Source: Delphinus delphis (Eukaryota; Chordata; Mammalia; Artiodactyla; Delphinidae). Taken from it: a DNA stretch of 64,000 bases. The position numbers and the translations under genes were made by a program. The notes beneath the pieces were generated by a model, which made no database searches, was not told the DNA's origin, and saw nothing but the letters and a program-made list of their open reading frames with translations. The DNA lies in contig NC_082694.2 of the NCBI RefSeq assembly GCF_949987515.2, positions 12,827,958 through 12,891,957 on the forward strand, given 5' to 3'. This document shows, in pieces, positions 49,930 to 61,170 of the stretch (the stretch's first letter is position 1; each line of letters begins with the position of its first letter).

Positions 49930-52900
49930 GCAAGACAGAAAATATTAAACTGCTTCCAAGTAACTTAACTGTCTCCCAGAACAAATTCAAGAATATTTAT
50001 AGGAACACAGAAATAGCCAGCACCCAAAAAGGCAAAATCACAATGTATGGCACACAGTAAAAAAAATCACCAGGCATGCAAAGAAGCAGGAAATACTGCC
50101 CATAATGAGGAGAAAAATGAATCTATTGAAAGCAACCCAGAAGGGGCACAGATGTAAGAATTTGTAGAGAAAAAGACATTAAAAGAATTATTAGAATGGT
50201 ATCCCACATGTTCGTAAGTTAAGTAAAAGCTTAGGAAATATTTAAAAAATCAAATTTTAGAGCAAATAATATTGCCAGGAATGAAGAGATTAATTTATTA
50301 ATGATAAAAGAGTTAATTCATCCAAGTGATATAAATGTTTATGCACCTAATAACAGAGCTTTAAAATAAATGAAGCAACTCTGATAGAACTATAAAACAC
50401 GCAAATTCACAATTACATTTGCAAATTTCAATATCCTACTCTTAAAACTGATAGAACAAGTAGAAGGAAAATCAGTAAGGACATCAAATACTTGAGCAAC
50501 AGTGTCAGTCAACTTGACCTAATTGGTTTTTATGGAGTACTCCAACTAACAACAGCAGAATGCACTTTCTTTTCTAGTGTACCTGGAACATTTATCAAGA
50601 TAGACTATAACCCAGGCCATAAAACAAGGCTCAATAAATTTAAAAGGATTCAAGTACTACAAGGTATGTTTTTTGACCACAAAGGAATTAAATCAGAAGT
50701 CAAAACAGAAAATCTCTGGAAATTCCCCCAAATATTTTGAAACTAAATAGCACAGCTCCAAGTAATCCATGGGGCAACAAATAATTTAAAAAGGAAATTA
50801 GAATGTATAATGAGAAATAAAAAAATATCAAAATTGGTGGGATGAAGCAAAAATAGGGCTTAGAAATGTACAGCAGTAAATGCCCATATTAGAAAAGAAG
50901 AATGCCACAAAACAAAGACCTTACCATCAACATTCAGAAACTTGAAAAAGAAGAGAGAATTAAACCAAAAGTTATCAGAAGAAAATAAATGTTAAAGATA
51001 AGAGAAGGAATTCATGAAATAGAAAACATAAATCTAAGACAAAGTCAGCAAAACCAAGAGCTGGTTATATAAAAAAATAAATAAAATCGAGATGAGAAAT
51101 CTCTACAGAGGCTTATTAGGAAAAAAAGAGTAAAGACAAATCACCAATATCAGGAATGAGAGAAGTGACATAAATACAGATCCTATAGATAGTAAAAGAA
51201 TAATAATATATTATGAATAACTTTATGCCAATAAATTTGACCTTAAAAGAAATAAACAATTCCGTTAACTCCACAGACTACCAGTATTCACCTTGAATAT
51301 CCTATACCTATTTAAAAATAATATTTTAATTAAGATCTTCCCATAAAGAAAACACCAGGCCCATAAAGTATCACTGATGAATTTTATCAAGCATTTAAAA
51401 AAGAAATAACACCAATTCTCTGCTAGAAAATAGAAGGGAACACCTCCCAAATCATTATACGGGGCCAGTATTACACTAATACCAAAACCAAAGACAGTAC
51501 AAAGAAACAAACAAAAACTACAGTCCAATGTTCCTCATGAGCACAAACACAAAAATCCTCAACAAAAACATACTAGCAGATAGAATCTAACGATACATCA
51601 AAAGAATAATATGTCATGACCATGTGGTGTTTATCCTTGGAATGCAAGGTTGTTTCAACATTTGAAAGTTGATTGATGTAATCTAGCATATTAACAAACA
51701 AAAACAAAACAAAAATTAAACCCCCCACGTAGTTATATTAATTAATGCAATGCATTAAAAGTATTTACAATATTCAACATCCACTCATGATAAAAATTCT
51801 CACATATAACAATAGAAAGGAACTTTCTTAACCTGATATAGGACATTCACCAAAAAGGCCTACAGCTAGCAATATAGTTAATGGTGAAAGACTGAATGCT
51901 TTCCCCCTAACAAGGCAAGAATGTCCACTCTCACTCCTCTTCAACATTATATTGGAAGTTCTAGCCGGCACAATAAGACAAGGAAAAGAAATAAAAGACA
52001 GACTGATTAAAAAGGAAGAAGTAAACTTTACAGTAATGACAGTTATATCTACATAGAAAATCCTAAGGAATCTACAAAAAGCTCCTAGAAGCAATAAGTG
52101 AGTTTAGGAAGGTAGCAGGATACAAGGTTAACATTTTTAAAAATCAGTTGTATTTCTGTATATTAGTAATAAAATTTGGAAACAAAAATTTTTTAAATGG
52201 TACCATTTACAACAATTCTATAAAGTGAAATATTGAGGTTTAATATATAAAATATGCACGGAACCTTATGCTAAAAACTACAAAATGCTGGAGTGATACA
52301 CTGTGCTCATGGATTGTAAGTCTCAACATAGTTAAGATGTCAGTTTTCTCCAAACTGATCTATAGATTTAATGTAATTCCAATCAAAACCCCAGCATAAT
52401 TTTCTGGAGATAACAGACAAGCTGATTCTAGAATCAGCTTGTATATGAAAGGCCAAAAAATTAGAATAACCAAAATCATTTTGCAAAGGACAAAGTTGGG
52501 GGACTTAAACTACTGGATTGTAAAGCTTGCAATAAGACTACAAGAATGAAGGCAGTGTGATATTCATGAAAGAATAGACATACAAATTAATGGAAAAGAA
52601 TAGAGATTTTAGAAACAGACTTGCACAAACATGGTCAGTTGGTTTTTGTCAGTGGTGCAAACACAATTTGATGCAAAAAGATAGTCATTTAAAGTTATAG
52701 TGTTGGAACAATGGGACATTCATATACGAAAAAAAGAAACCCAAATGAACAAATCTTGACCTCTGCCTCACACTTCAAACAAAAATTAATTCAAAATGTG
52801 TTATATATCTAAATGTAAAATGTAAAACTCTCAGTCTTTTAGAAGAAAACATAGAGAATTTTGTGACCTAAGTTTGGCAAAGAGTTCTTAGCACACAAAA

Positions 52901-53715
52901 AGCATAATCCATATACCCCCCAAAAATTGATAAATTGTACTTAAAAATTAAAAGACATTGTTAAATGAATGAAAAGACAAGTTACAGACTGGAAGAAAAT
53001 ATTTGCAATCACATACTGAACAAAAGAACTTGTATCTAGGATATGAAAAGAACTCTCGAAATTCAACAATAAGAAAAAAAAACAGAAAAAAAGAATAGGC
53101 AGCAGATTTGAAAAGATGCTTCAGCAAGGAAGATGTGTAGATAGCAAATAAGTACATGAGAAGATGTCAACATCATAAGTCTTTAGGGAAACGCAAATTA
53201 AAACCACAGTGAAATACCACTGCTCACCTATTACAAGGCTAAGATGAAAAAGAATGACCATACCAAGTATTGGAGAGGAAGTGGAGGAACTGGAACTCTC
53301 ACACATAGCTGGTAGGGATGTTAAACACTACAGACATTCTGAAAAAAAAATTGGCAGTTTCCTTAAAAATGTAAACATTCACTTACACTACCACCCAGCC
53401 ATTCCGCTACTAGAAATGTTCCTGAAGCAATGAAAGCATTTGTGTGTACAAGGACTTACATAAGATGTTCATAGCAGATATTTTTGTTACAGCCCCAAAC
53501 TGCAAGCAACACAAATGTCCATCAACAGGCGAGTGGATAAACAAATTGTCCTATATCCATATAATGGAATACTACTAGGCAATGAAAAAGAATGAATCTT
53601 GATATACATAGTAACATGGATATCTCAAAATAATTATGCTGAATGAAAGAAGCTAGAGGGGTAAAAGAACACCTACTGTATGATTCCATTTTTACACAAA
53701 TCCTAGGTAATGCAA
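49930..53715 (+). mobile_element. Sense-strand L1, mainly ORF2, decayed
   Basis: Continuous L1 ORF2-like sequence: GACTATAACCCAGGCCATAA (50603), CTCTTCAACATTATATTGGA (51938), ATTCCAATCAAAACCCCAGC (52375), AATTAAAACCACAGTGAAAT (53196), TGTCCATCAACAGGCGAGTG (53516). Frameshifts and stops throughout. Confidence 0.88.
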
Positions 53716-54650
53716 ACTAATCTTTTTAATTGAAGTGTAATTGATTTACAATATTATATTAGTTTCAGATGTACAACAGAGTGATTCAATTTTTTATACA
53801 TTACAAAATGATTACCACAGTAAGTCTAGTGTCCATCTGTCACCATACAAAGTTATCACAATATTATTGACTATATCCCTTATTGTGCACATTAAATCTT
53901 GTGATTTATTTATTTTACAACTGGAATTTGTACCTCTTAATTCTCCTCACCTGTTTCACTCATCCCCTCACCCCTTCCCTCTGGCAACCACCCTTTTGTT
54001 CTCTGTATCTATGAGGCTATTTTCATTTTGTTTATTTGTTTTGTTTTTTAGATTCCACATATAAGTGAAATCATGTGGTGTTTGCCTTTCTCTGTCATAC
54101 TTATATCCCTTATCATAATACCCTCTGAGTCCATCCATGTTGTTGCAAATGGCAAGATTTCGTTCTTCTTTTATGGCTGAGTAATACTCCATTGTGTATG
54201 TATATTTTATCCATTCATTTGTTGATGGACACTTGGGTTGCTTCCATATCTTGCCTATTATAAATAGTACTGCAGTGAACATAGGGCTGCATATAGCTTT
54301 TCAAATTAGTGTTTTTGTTTTCTTTGGAAAAATACCCAGAATTGGAATTTCTGGATGTATGCTAGTTCTATTTTTAATTTTTTGAGGAACCTCCATACTG
54401 TTTTCCATAGTGGCTGCACCGATTTACATTCCCACCAACAGTGCACGAGGGTTCCCTTTTCTCCACATCCTCACCAACACTTATTTGTTGTCGTTTGATA
54501 ATAGCCATTCTGACAGGTGTGAGGTGATATATATCCTTGTGGTTTTGATTTGCATTTGCCTGACAGTTAGTGATGTTGAGCATCTTCTCATGTGCCTGTT
54601 GGCTATCTGTATGTCTTCTTTGGAAAAATGTCTGTTCAGGTCCTCTGCCC

Positions 54651-54860
54651 TTTTTTTTTTTTTTTCTGCGGTATGCGGGCCTCTCACTGTCGTGGCCTCT
54701 CCTGTCGTGGAGCACAGGCTCCAGACGCGCAGGCTCAGCGGCCATGGCTCACGGGCCCAGCCACTCCGCGGCATGTGGGATCCTCCCAGACCGGGGTACA
54801 AACCCGTGTCCCCTGCATTGGCAGGTGGACTCTCAACCACTGCGCCACCAGGGAAGTCCC
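54651..54860 (-). mobile_element. Short CHR-2-type SINE nested in L1
   Basis: T run, CTGCGGTATGCGGGCCTCTC, B-box complement, end CCACCAGGGAAGTCCC. CCTCTGCCC flanks it on both sides. The open frames of up to 155 codons across it are repeat shadows. Confidence 0.92.
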
Positions 54861-55293
54861 CCTCTGCCCATTTTTAAATTTGTTTTTTGATTTGTTTTTT
54901 CTTTCATATTGAGTTGTATATGCTCTTTGTATATTTTGGATATTAGCCCTTTATCAGATATATCATTGTTAGTGTATAGAAATGCAGCAGATTTCTGTTA
55001 TATTAATTTTGTATTGTGCAAGTTACAGAATTCATGTATTGGTTCTAATCGTTTTTTAGTGGTATCTGTGGGATTTTCTATATATAGTATCATGTTATCT
55101 GCAAGCAGTGACAATTTTACTTCTTCCTTTCCAATTTAGATAAAAGGAATTTCTTTCTCTTGTCTGATTTGCTGTGACTAAGACTTCCAATACTATGTTG
55201 AATAAAAGTGGTGAGAATAGGCATCCCTGTCTTGTTCCTGCTCTTAGAGGAAATGTTTTCAGCTTTTCACCATTGAGTATGATGTTAGCTGTG

Positions 55294-55747
55294 TGAAATA
55301 AAATTCATATTTTATGACAAGTCAAGAAAAATTTAAACATCAAAAATTTTCTCTGCACTTTGGCCTCCTCTCTCCTCTCTGCTGTGCTTTGTGCACCTGC
55401 ATTATATTACATTTTCCAATCAGCAGAATATCTGCTCCACCATAAAGAGCAACATTCTCCCAGCACCAACAAGGCAACTTAAAAGATAACATTCCTTCTT
55501 AATCTTGTAAGGGACCACGATGAACCATGACCCACTATTCACTACATTGTATAAACTGTCAACAATACGTTATTTATGTACAGCCTCTGTCTTAAAAACT
55601 TACATAACTGTGCTTTGACCTCTAATGGGCAGAACAGTTCTCAGAACTTTCCTTGAGGCTGTTCCCAGGTAACAATCCTCAATTTGGCTCAAATAAAATC
55701 TTCCATTTCTTTCTTAGATTGACTGATTAATTTTTCAATGACAGCCA
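55294..55747 (+). mobile_element. Solo LTR of an endogenous retrovirus inside an L1
   Basis: 454 bp starting TGAAATAAAATTC and ending GACAGCCA, flanked by a 4-bp duplication TGTG (55290-55293, 55748-55751) in otherwise continuous L1. An AATAAA lies at 55692-55697. TG...CA ends and a 4-bp duplication suit a class I (gammaretrovirus-like) LTR. No internal viral genes are present; family not identified. Confidence 0.75.
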
Positions 55748-55980
55748 TGTGCTTGTCATATATGGCCTTTATTATGTTGAGGTATGTTCCCTCTATGCAC
55801 ACTTCATTGAGAGTTTTTATCATAAATGGATGTTGAGTTTTGTCAGAAGCTTTTTCTGCATCTGTTGAGATGATCATATGATTTTTATTCTAATTGTTAA
55901 CGTGGTGTATAACATTGATTGATTTGCAGATAACTAATCAAACTAATTTTTTTTTCTTAAAACGGGTTAGGTTGACAAAT

Positions 55981-56197
55981 TTTATTTATTTTTAAAATAT
56001 TTATTTATTTATTTGGCTGCGCCAGGTCTTAGTTGTGGCACGTGGGATCTTGGTTCCTGCGTGCGGGATATTTGTTGCGGTATGCAAGATCTCTTAGTTG
56101 TGGCATGCGAGATTTAGTTCCCTGACCAGGGATCGAACCCGGGCCCCCTGTATTGGGAGCACAGAGTCTTAACCACTGGACCACCAGGGAAGTCCCT
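55981..56197 (-). mobile_element. CHR-type SINE
   Basis: Antisense copy with B-box complement GGGATCGAACCCGGGCCCCC, ending CCACCAGGGAAGTCCC. Confidence 0.9.
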
Positions 56198-56365
56198 CAA
56201 ATTAATCATTAAGTGACAAAGCAGATCAGTCATTCCAGGGACCCCGGAGGGGAGTGAGGACACTTTTGGGGTGATGCATATATTCATTATCCCAATTGTA
56301 GTGATGATTTAATGGGTGTATACAAGGCAAAACATCACATTGTATTCTGTTTTTTTTTTTTTTTT

Positions 56366-57316
56366 AAAGTGGAAAGAAATCCCTATCTTTATTTACTGTA
56401 AATCTGAACCACAATCCCACTGGGTTGTGGGAAATTCTGCCTCATCTAGTGTCAGCCCTCCTCCCTATGGGCTGTACCAGAATATAAGAGGGTGGCACGA
56501 TGTCCCCCAAACAAGCAAGGCCCCAGCCCCCAGGGCATCCCTGCTCCGAGACCACGTACCCAGTCCCTGTCTACATTCCCCTCCTCCAGACCCAGTTCTC
56601 CACTTTTGGCCCATGCAGTTCAACCCCTGAGGTGAAGGTCACTGGTCTCCTCATTCCTTTACCAAATAGGTTTTGTGAAAGATCCTGAGAACTGAAAAAT
56701 TTCCACTGACTCTCCAAGACCTTAATGCCCAACTGTTCCTCTCCATCCCAGATGCTAAACCCAAATTCACCAAATCACAGCTCAGGGCCTTCAGACTTGC
56801 AGCTCCTGCACTGTATCCCCAAGTAGCACATCTTCAGTTTCCTCACACCTTGAAAATTTGAACAGTGCCAAGTTACTCAAGCAAGGTGAACTCTGACTGA
56901 CTACCAATCTAATCCATAAATCTTTCAGTTCCTGGATCCCTGTAGAACGTGCTGGGACTGTTTTCACATTGCAACATCTTAATATAGGCTTAAGCTAATA
57001 GGGCTTGGGTGTTTTTTACCCCATCCTTGCCCAGTCTATGTGTGATGTTCCTTCTAAACCCAGAAAGCTAAGTATCCTTCCCAGGAAGATAGCAGTCTCA
57101 CCAGGGGCCCAGAGCTGTCCCCTTGACTGGGAATACTGTCGGGATAGCTCTGTTCAAGGCCCAGCCCTGGCTGCCCTGCACCCACCCAACCCACCGTGTC
57201 CCCCTGTGTCCCCACAGGCTGATTCGGCCTAAAAGGCACATTCCATGGGCTCCCAGAGTCTCAGGGCCAGTGCACACATCAACAGAGAGTCTGACTTGGA
57301 GAATATTGCTCAGCTT
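56366..57316 (-). other. Probable 3' UTR of the vinculin-like gene
   Basis: Repeat-free sequence after the TAA stop. On the - strand an AATAAA lies at 56388-56393, with possible cleavage near 56,370. An A15 tract (T15 on +, 56351-56365) follows at once, so genomic A-priming could confuse cDNA ends. Extent is inferred. Confidence 0.45.
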
Positions 57317-57505
57317 TTATAAGGCTTCTTGAACCAGGGCCACGAGTGTCGGGGGCCCTTTAGTGCTTGTTTTTCGCAGGCCCAGCTCATCACAGTCGAG
57401 GTCTGAGGTTTCTTGAAGTCTGTGCCTTCGCAGTTTTCTTCTCCACTGCATGCAGAAGGCAGCAACTTCCAGTTCCTCCGGATCTGGGGAAGGCTGTCTC
57501 AAACC
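57317..57505 (-). CDS. Vinculin-like protein, last coding exon
   Basis: On the - strand a strong acceptor (CATCTCTCTCTCCTCCAG) precedes 57505. The exon reads GLRQPSPDPEELEVAAFCMQ, then WRRKLRRHRLQETSDLDCDE and on to LVALVQEAL and TAA (57317-57319): 62 codons plus stop, phase 0 at its start. AAFCMQWRRK aligns with the vinculin C-terminal segment AGFTLRWVRK. Vinculin ends a few residues later, whereas this protein continues about 40 residues. The tail of vinculin binds F-actin and acidic lipids; the same job here is only inferred. Joined to 60811-60928 the frame is kept. Confidence 0.6.
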   Translation of the reverse strand, partial: GLRQPSPDPEELEVAAFCMQWRRKLRRHRLQETSDLDCDELGLRKTSTKGPPTLVALVQEAL

Positions 57506-57740
57506 CTGGAGGAGAGAGAGATGATTAAGTACTAGGAGGCGCTGTGCACTCTCTCCCAGTGTCAGCTCATTGGAGCTCCTAGGGGATTCTTCTGAGTGAT
57601 GCTGGGACTGGTTTTCTGATATTTTAGCCCTAAATTGAATAGAGAGCAAGGAATCGTGTTTGGAGAGGTCCTCTGAATTGGAGCCCACTCATTCTTAAAG
57701 GACAAGCACAACAGGACAAAGGATCTTGTCTATCACGATA

Positions 57741-57761
57741 GAATGTTCTGGGACTGTAGTT
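57741..57761 (-). promoter_or_regulatory. ZNF143-like motif 1
   Basis: The - strand reads AACTACAGTCCCAGAAC, close to the ZNF143/STAF consensus ACTACAATTCCCAGAATGC but one base short. Confidence 0.35.
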
Positions 57762-58096
57762 AATTAAAAAAAAAAAATCTCTCTCTAACCCAAATTCTGC
57801 CTCCTGGATCTTGCTTTATTCATTTTGCTTTATGCAAACTATCCATGGGTCTTTAGCCAGCGGCCTAAGCAGAGCCAGGACACAGGTGTACACAGCAAGC
57901 ACTCAGCCTGGCCCTCAGGTTCTCCTGCACTCAGATGGCCTGGGCATTGGGACCTGGGGACTGGCCCTGCCCTGGGTGGTACTGCAGGATCTGCGGGAGG
58001 CTGTGGCTGTGGCCACGCTGGCGTGCTGGCGGGAGAGATGCTCACTGATCCATAGGGCCAGTCCTGAGCTTTTCTCTCAGCCTTCTTTATATTCAA

Positions 58097-58117
58097 GAAA
58101 TTCTGGGACTTGTAGTT
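58097..58117 (-). promoter_or_regulatory. ZNF143-like motif 2
   Basis: The - strand reads AACTACAAGTCCCAGAATTT, which matches the consensus ACTACAATTCCCAGAATGC at all but two positions. Confidence 0.45.
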
Positions 58118-58209
58118 CAGGTATGCACATTTTCCAAATGCTTTTCACTGGGTGTGTCTATTTTATGTACTCTTTGAATTTAATCGGTACAAAGTTTCTT
58201 TAAACTTGA

Positions 58210-58580
58210 AATGAAAATTCCCGTTCTATTTATTTAGTGCCTCCATGCACTTGCCCACTATTCTAGGTCTCTGGCTTCATGAAGTATACATTCTAATAAC
58301 AGAGCCAGACAAACACATAAAAGTGAGGAAAAGAAGCAGACAACTACAAAATGTGATAAGTGCTACGAAGGAACCATACAAGGTACTAAAGCAGGGGACA
58401 CTTGGTGCGATTTCATTTAGATATAGTGGGGGGTATTTCATCCCTTTTGAGGAGGTGGAATTTAAGTTTGGGCCTAAAAGATAAGAAGGAGACAGACATG
58501 AGACAATTTGGTAGAAGTGGAGGGGCAGAAATGCATCTCACACAGGTAGAATAGCACATGTGAAGGCCCTGGCAGGGTAT
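58210..58580 (+). mobile_element. Possible ancient repeat
   Basis: TTATTTAGTGCCTCCATGCA, AAAATGTGATAAGTGCTACG and GCACATGTGAAGGCCCTGGC follow the pattern of an ancient mammalian LINE/SINE remnant. Family uncertain. Confidence 0.4.
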
Positions 58581-59280
58581 TCTTTTGGGAACCCAAATAT
58601 TTCCCATTTCCTGCCTTCACTTAGGACATAGAAAGCTGGAAAGGGAGTTGCTCCCACCCTAACAACAAGAAAAAGTCAGATAATCCACAAAATCATAACT
58701 TTTCTTGAACTTATTAGAGAGTGAGGTTGAAGGGCAACTCACTGGACTGAAATCTAAGAAAAGACAGCCACTTTCAGGGAGAGGCAGGGGCCCAGCACTG
58801 GCTTCCTTAGGATAGAGCATGGGAGGAAGATGAGACTATCATATACCTGATCAGAAGATTTTAGCTAAAATTCTTAACAAATTGCTGTGGCCAATTGTAG
58901 ATGAGTGTGAGTGTATAGGACCCATGAGAGCCACAACTAAGAAAAATCCACACCTGTTCACAGGCTTTCTCCAGGACCTCTCCTGGCGCTCATGACAAAG
59001 ATTTGGGACAGGGCAGGAGGTTGGGACTGTCTCCCTTGTGGAGCAGGCTTTGGGAAGAGGAGCAGCCATCACTGCAACAAAGGCACAGATCTCCGCCCAC
59101 ATCTGCCTCTTCATGGCACAAAAGCTCAAGTCACTGAAGGAAGGACAGCAAATCCTGTCATCCCCAGGGCACAGGTCAAGACCACTGCAAGCGGAGAAAG
59201 AAAACAGAATACAGCCCTCTACCTCGGGGGAAGAAGCAGAAAACCATCCTGAATCCATAACTGTTAAAAGTCTCCTATTG

Positions 59281-59451
59281 GGCTTCCCTGGTGGCGCAGT
59301 GGTTGAGAGTCCGCCTGCCGATGCAGGGGACACGGGTTCGTGCCCCGGTCCGGGAAGATCCCACATGCCGCGGAGCGGCTGGGCCCGTGAGCCATGGACG
59401 CTGAGCCTGTGCATCCGGAGCCTGTGCTCCGCAACGGGAGAGGCCACAACG
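59281..59451 (+). mobile_element. Short CHR-2-type SINE without an A tail
   Basis: GGCTTCCCTGGTGGCGCAGT start, B box GGGTTCGTGCCC. Target duplication AAAGTCTCCTATTG at 59267-59280 and 59452-59465. The usual end ACCGCAAAAA is missing; the right copy of the duplication follows GGCCACAACG directly. Confidence 0.9.
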
Positions 59452-59994
59452 AAAGTCTCCTATTGCTGAGGGAGGAACAGGGCCTGCCTACAATTGAGGC
59501 TGAGTGAGAACAACAATGAACACTACCACCTCCTCTCCAGACCAGCAATCATCGAGTCACAAGTAACAAGTAGGCTATGGAGAGGCAAGAACATTGAGAG
59601 AGAACACCCCTGAGGTGCACACTCACAAGGAAAGCCTCAAGCTGACAGTGGAACAGGAACATTGATGAAAACCCTCTGGTAACCCAGACCCCACACTGAA
59701 CACAAAGTAATGCTAGAACATTTGAATCCAGTGGTTACCCAAGGATGACTGTAACAATGCCAACCAAACTCAGCTCAACTCCTGACTATATTGACTCACA
59801 CCCCCACCTCCCACCACACACACACACTAAAGGCCTAGAAGAAGAGGTGGGCCCATTTTCAGGCATACATAGTATTCATTTAGTCTCTGCCAGTCTATGC
59901 ATAATGTCAAGTTTTCAATGGAAAATTAAAAGACACACAAAGAAGAAGAAGGATCTGCTGTCAAGAGACAAAGCAATCAAAAAACCCAAACTCA

Positions 59995-60347
59995 TGGGAC
60001 TTCCCTGGTGGTGCAGTGGTTAAGAATCCGCCTGCCAATGCAGGGGACACAGGTTCCAGCCCTGGTCTGGGAAGATCCCACATGCCGTGGAGCAGCTAAG
60101 CCCATGCGCTACAACTACTGAGCCTGCGCTCTAAAGCCCGTGAGCCACAACTACTGAGCCCACGTGCCACAACTACTGAAGCCCGTGCACCTAGAGCCTG
60201 TGCTCCGCAACAAGAGAAGCCACTGCAGTGAGAAGCCCGCGTACTGCAACAAAGAGTAGCCCCCACTCACCACAACTAGAGAAAGCCCGCACGCAGCAAC
60301 AAAGACACAATGCAGCCAAAAATAAAATAATTTAAAAAAAAAAAAAG
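59995..60347 (+). mobile_element. Full-length CHR-type SINE
   Basis: GGGACTTCCCTGGTGGTGCA start, A-rich tail. AAACCCAAACTCA flanks it on both sides. Confidence 0.93.
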
Positions 60348-60810
60348 AAACCCAAACTCAGATATGAGGCACATGTTGAAACCATCAGATAGGAAGTTAA
60401 AAATAACTATGATTTATATATTAGTGACTTTAGTGGAAAAAGTAGACAAAATGCATGAACAGATGGTGAGTTTTAGCAGAGAGACAAAAACTATGAGAAA
60501 TAAACAGAGATGCTAAAAATAAGAAAAAATGTGGTAACAGATTGAAGAATGCTTTGACAGGCTCATCATCAGATTGGACACAGCTGAAGAAAGAATCAGT
60601 GGAACTGAAGGTAGGTTGATAGAAATTAACCAAACTAAAATACACAAGAAATCAGGTGACAGGTTTGGGTAAGAAATGCAGTTGAATTTAATAGCTAAGA
60701 AGCAGGTAGAGTTGCCTCATGAATGTCTGCAATGTTGCTCTCAGCCTGTGACCTGAGTCATGGTCCTGTGCATGTCTGTGCCAGTGTCCACCCTTGGGAT
60801 TAGCACTTAC

Positions 60811-60928
60811 CCGGAGACTGGCGGCTTCTGCAGCCCTCACAGTCTTAGAGGCAGCACGGAGGAGCCGCTGTGCATTTTCCACCAGGAGCTCTTCAGAGGA
60901 CTTGCTTCTTGCCAAGGAGGCCTTTACT
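60811..60928 (-). CDS. Vinculin-like protein, penultimate coding exon (tail helix)
   Basis: On the - strand the acceptor CTTTCCTCCTGTCAACTCCCAAG (its last 20 bases) precedes 60928 and the donor CGG|GTAAGT follows 60811. The 118 nt are one base plus 39 codons: VKASLARSKSSEELLVENAQ, then RLLRAASKTVRAAEAASLR. Compared with the vinculin tail as I recall it (VKATML..., EMLVHNAQNLMQ, KETVREAEAASIK), about 16 of the 28 residues from LLVENAQ to the end match without gaps. No stop or frameshift. The gene's earlier exons were not found up to 64,000 and should lie to the right. Which member of the vinculin/alpha-catenin family it is remains open; it is too diverged for VCL itself. Confidence 0.62.
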
Positions 60929-61170
60929 CTTGGGAGTTGACAGGAGGAAAGCAGTTAACATTATACCAGGTAAGAGGCATAATCTCAAATAAACAAATAC
61001 CAGATGGTTTTACAATGTGAGCCTCTTCCAGAAAGCTGGGATGCCTTTGTAGGGACTATTCAGAGAAAGAAAGTTCTTAAGGTGTAATTTAACATTTTAA
61101 CATAAAATTTATATTTTGATACTAAGAAAGTATGACTCATATAGAATCTATAAATTAACAAGAAGTATGT
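60929..61170. other. Presumed intron of the vinculin-like gene, nothing else seen
   Basis: The 242 bp to the right of the penultimate exon contain its branch/pyrimidine region (60929-60970) and no recognised repeat. Confidence 0.5.

Larger units (their letters stand above)
53716..55920 (-). mobile_element. Antisense L1 3' half, interrupted by a SINE and a solo LTR
   Basis: Begins at the reversed 3' UTR (GAAGTGTAATTGATTTACAA) and runs back through ORF2 (GAGTAATACTCCATTGTGTA; ATACTATGTTGAATAAAAGT; GTTGAGGTATGTTCCCTCTA; TGTTGAGATGATCATATGAT). A SINE sits at 54651-54860 and an LTR at 55294-55747. Confidence 0.9.
57506..60810 (-). other. Intron of the vinculin-like gene
   Basis: A 3.3-kb GT-AG intron (donor GTAAGT at 60805-60810, acceptor at 57506-57507, - strand). 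It holds two ZNF143-like motifs (57741-57761, 58097-58117) around a GC-rich patch, old repeat-like sequence (58210-58580), and two SINEs (59281-59451, 59995-60347). Confidence 0.6.

Noticed and set aside
54410..54877. 155-codon open frame on the + strand
   Set aside because: It lies across the antisense SINE at 54651-54860 and the L1 around it; such frames recur at every CHR-2 SINE in the window.
56351..57505. Processed retrocopy (AATAAA followed by an A15 run on the - strand)
   Set aside because: The last exon has a full acceptor with a pyrimidine tract, and the upstream exon lies 3.3 kb away with a good donor; no target duplication was found. A short genomic A tract is the simpler view, though not fully excluded.
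57811..58203. 130-codon open frame in the GC-rich patch
   Set aside because: GC-rich sequence lacks stops by chance. No motif is recognisable and no splice signals support it as an exon of either strand's gene.
58851..59447. 198-codon open frame on the - strand, with a 143-codon frame opposite
   Set aside because: Its first 55 or so codons are SINE. The rest has no family resemblance, no suitable splice sites tied to the vinculin-like exons, and no vinculin motifs. It is the longest unexplained frame, so a conservation check would still be fair.
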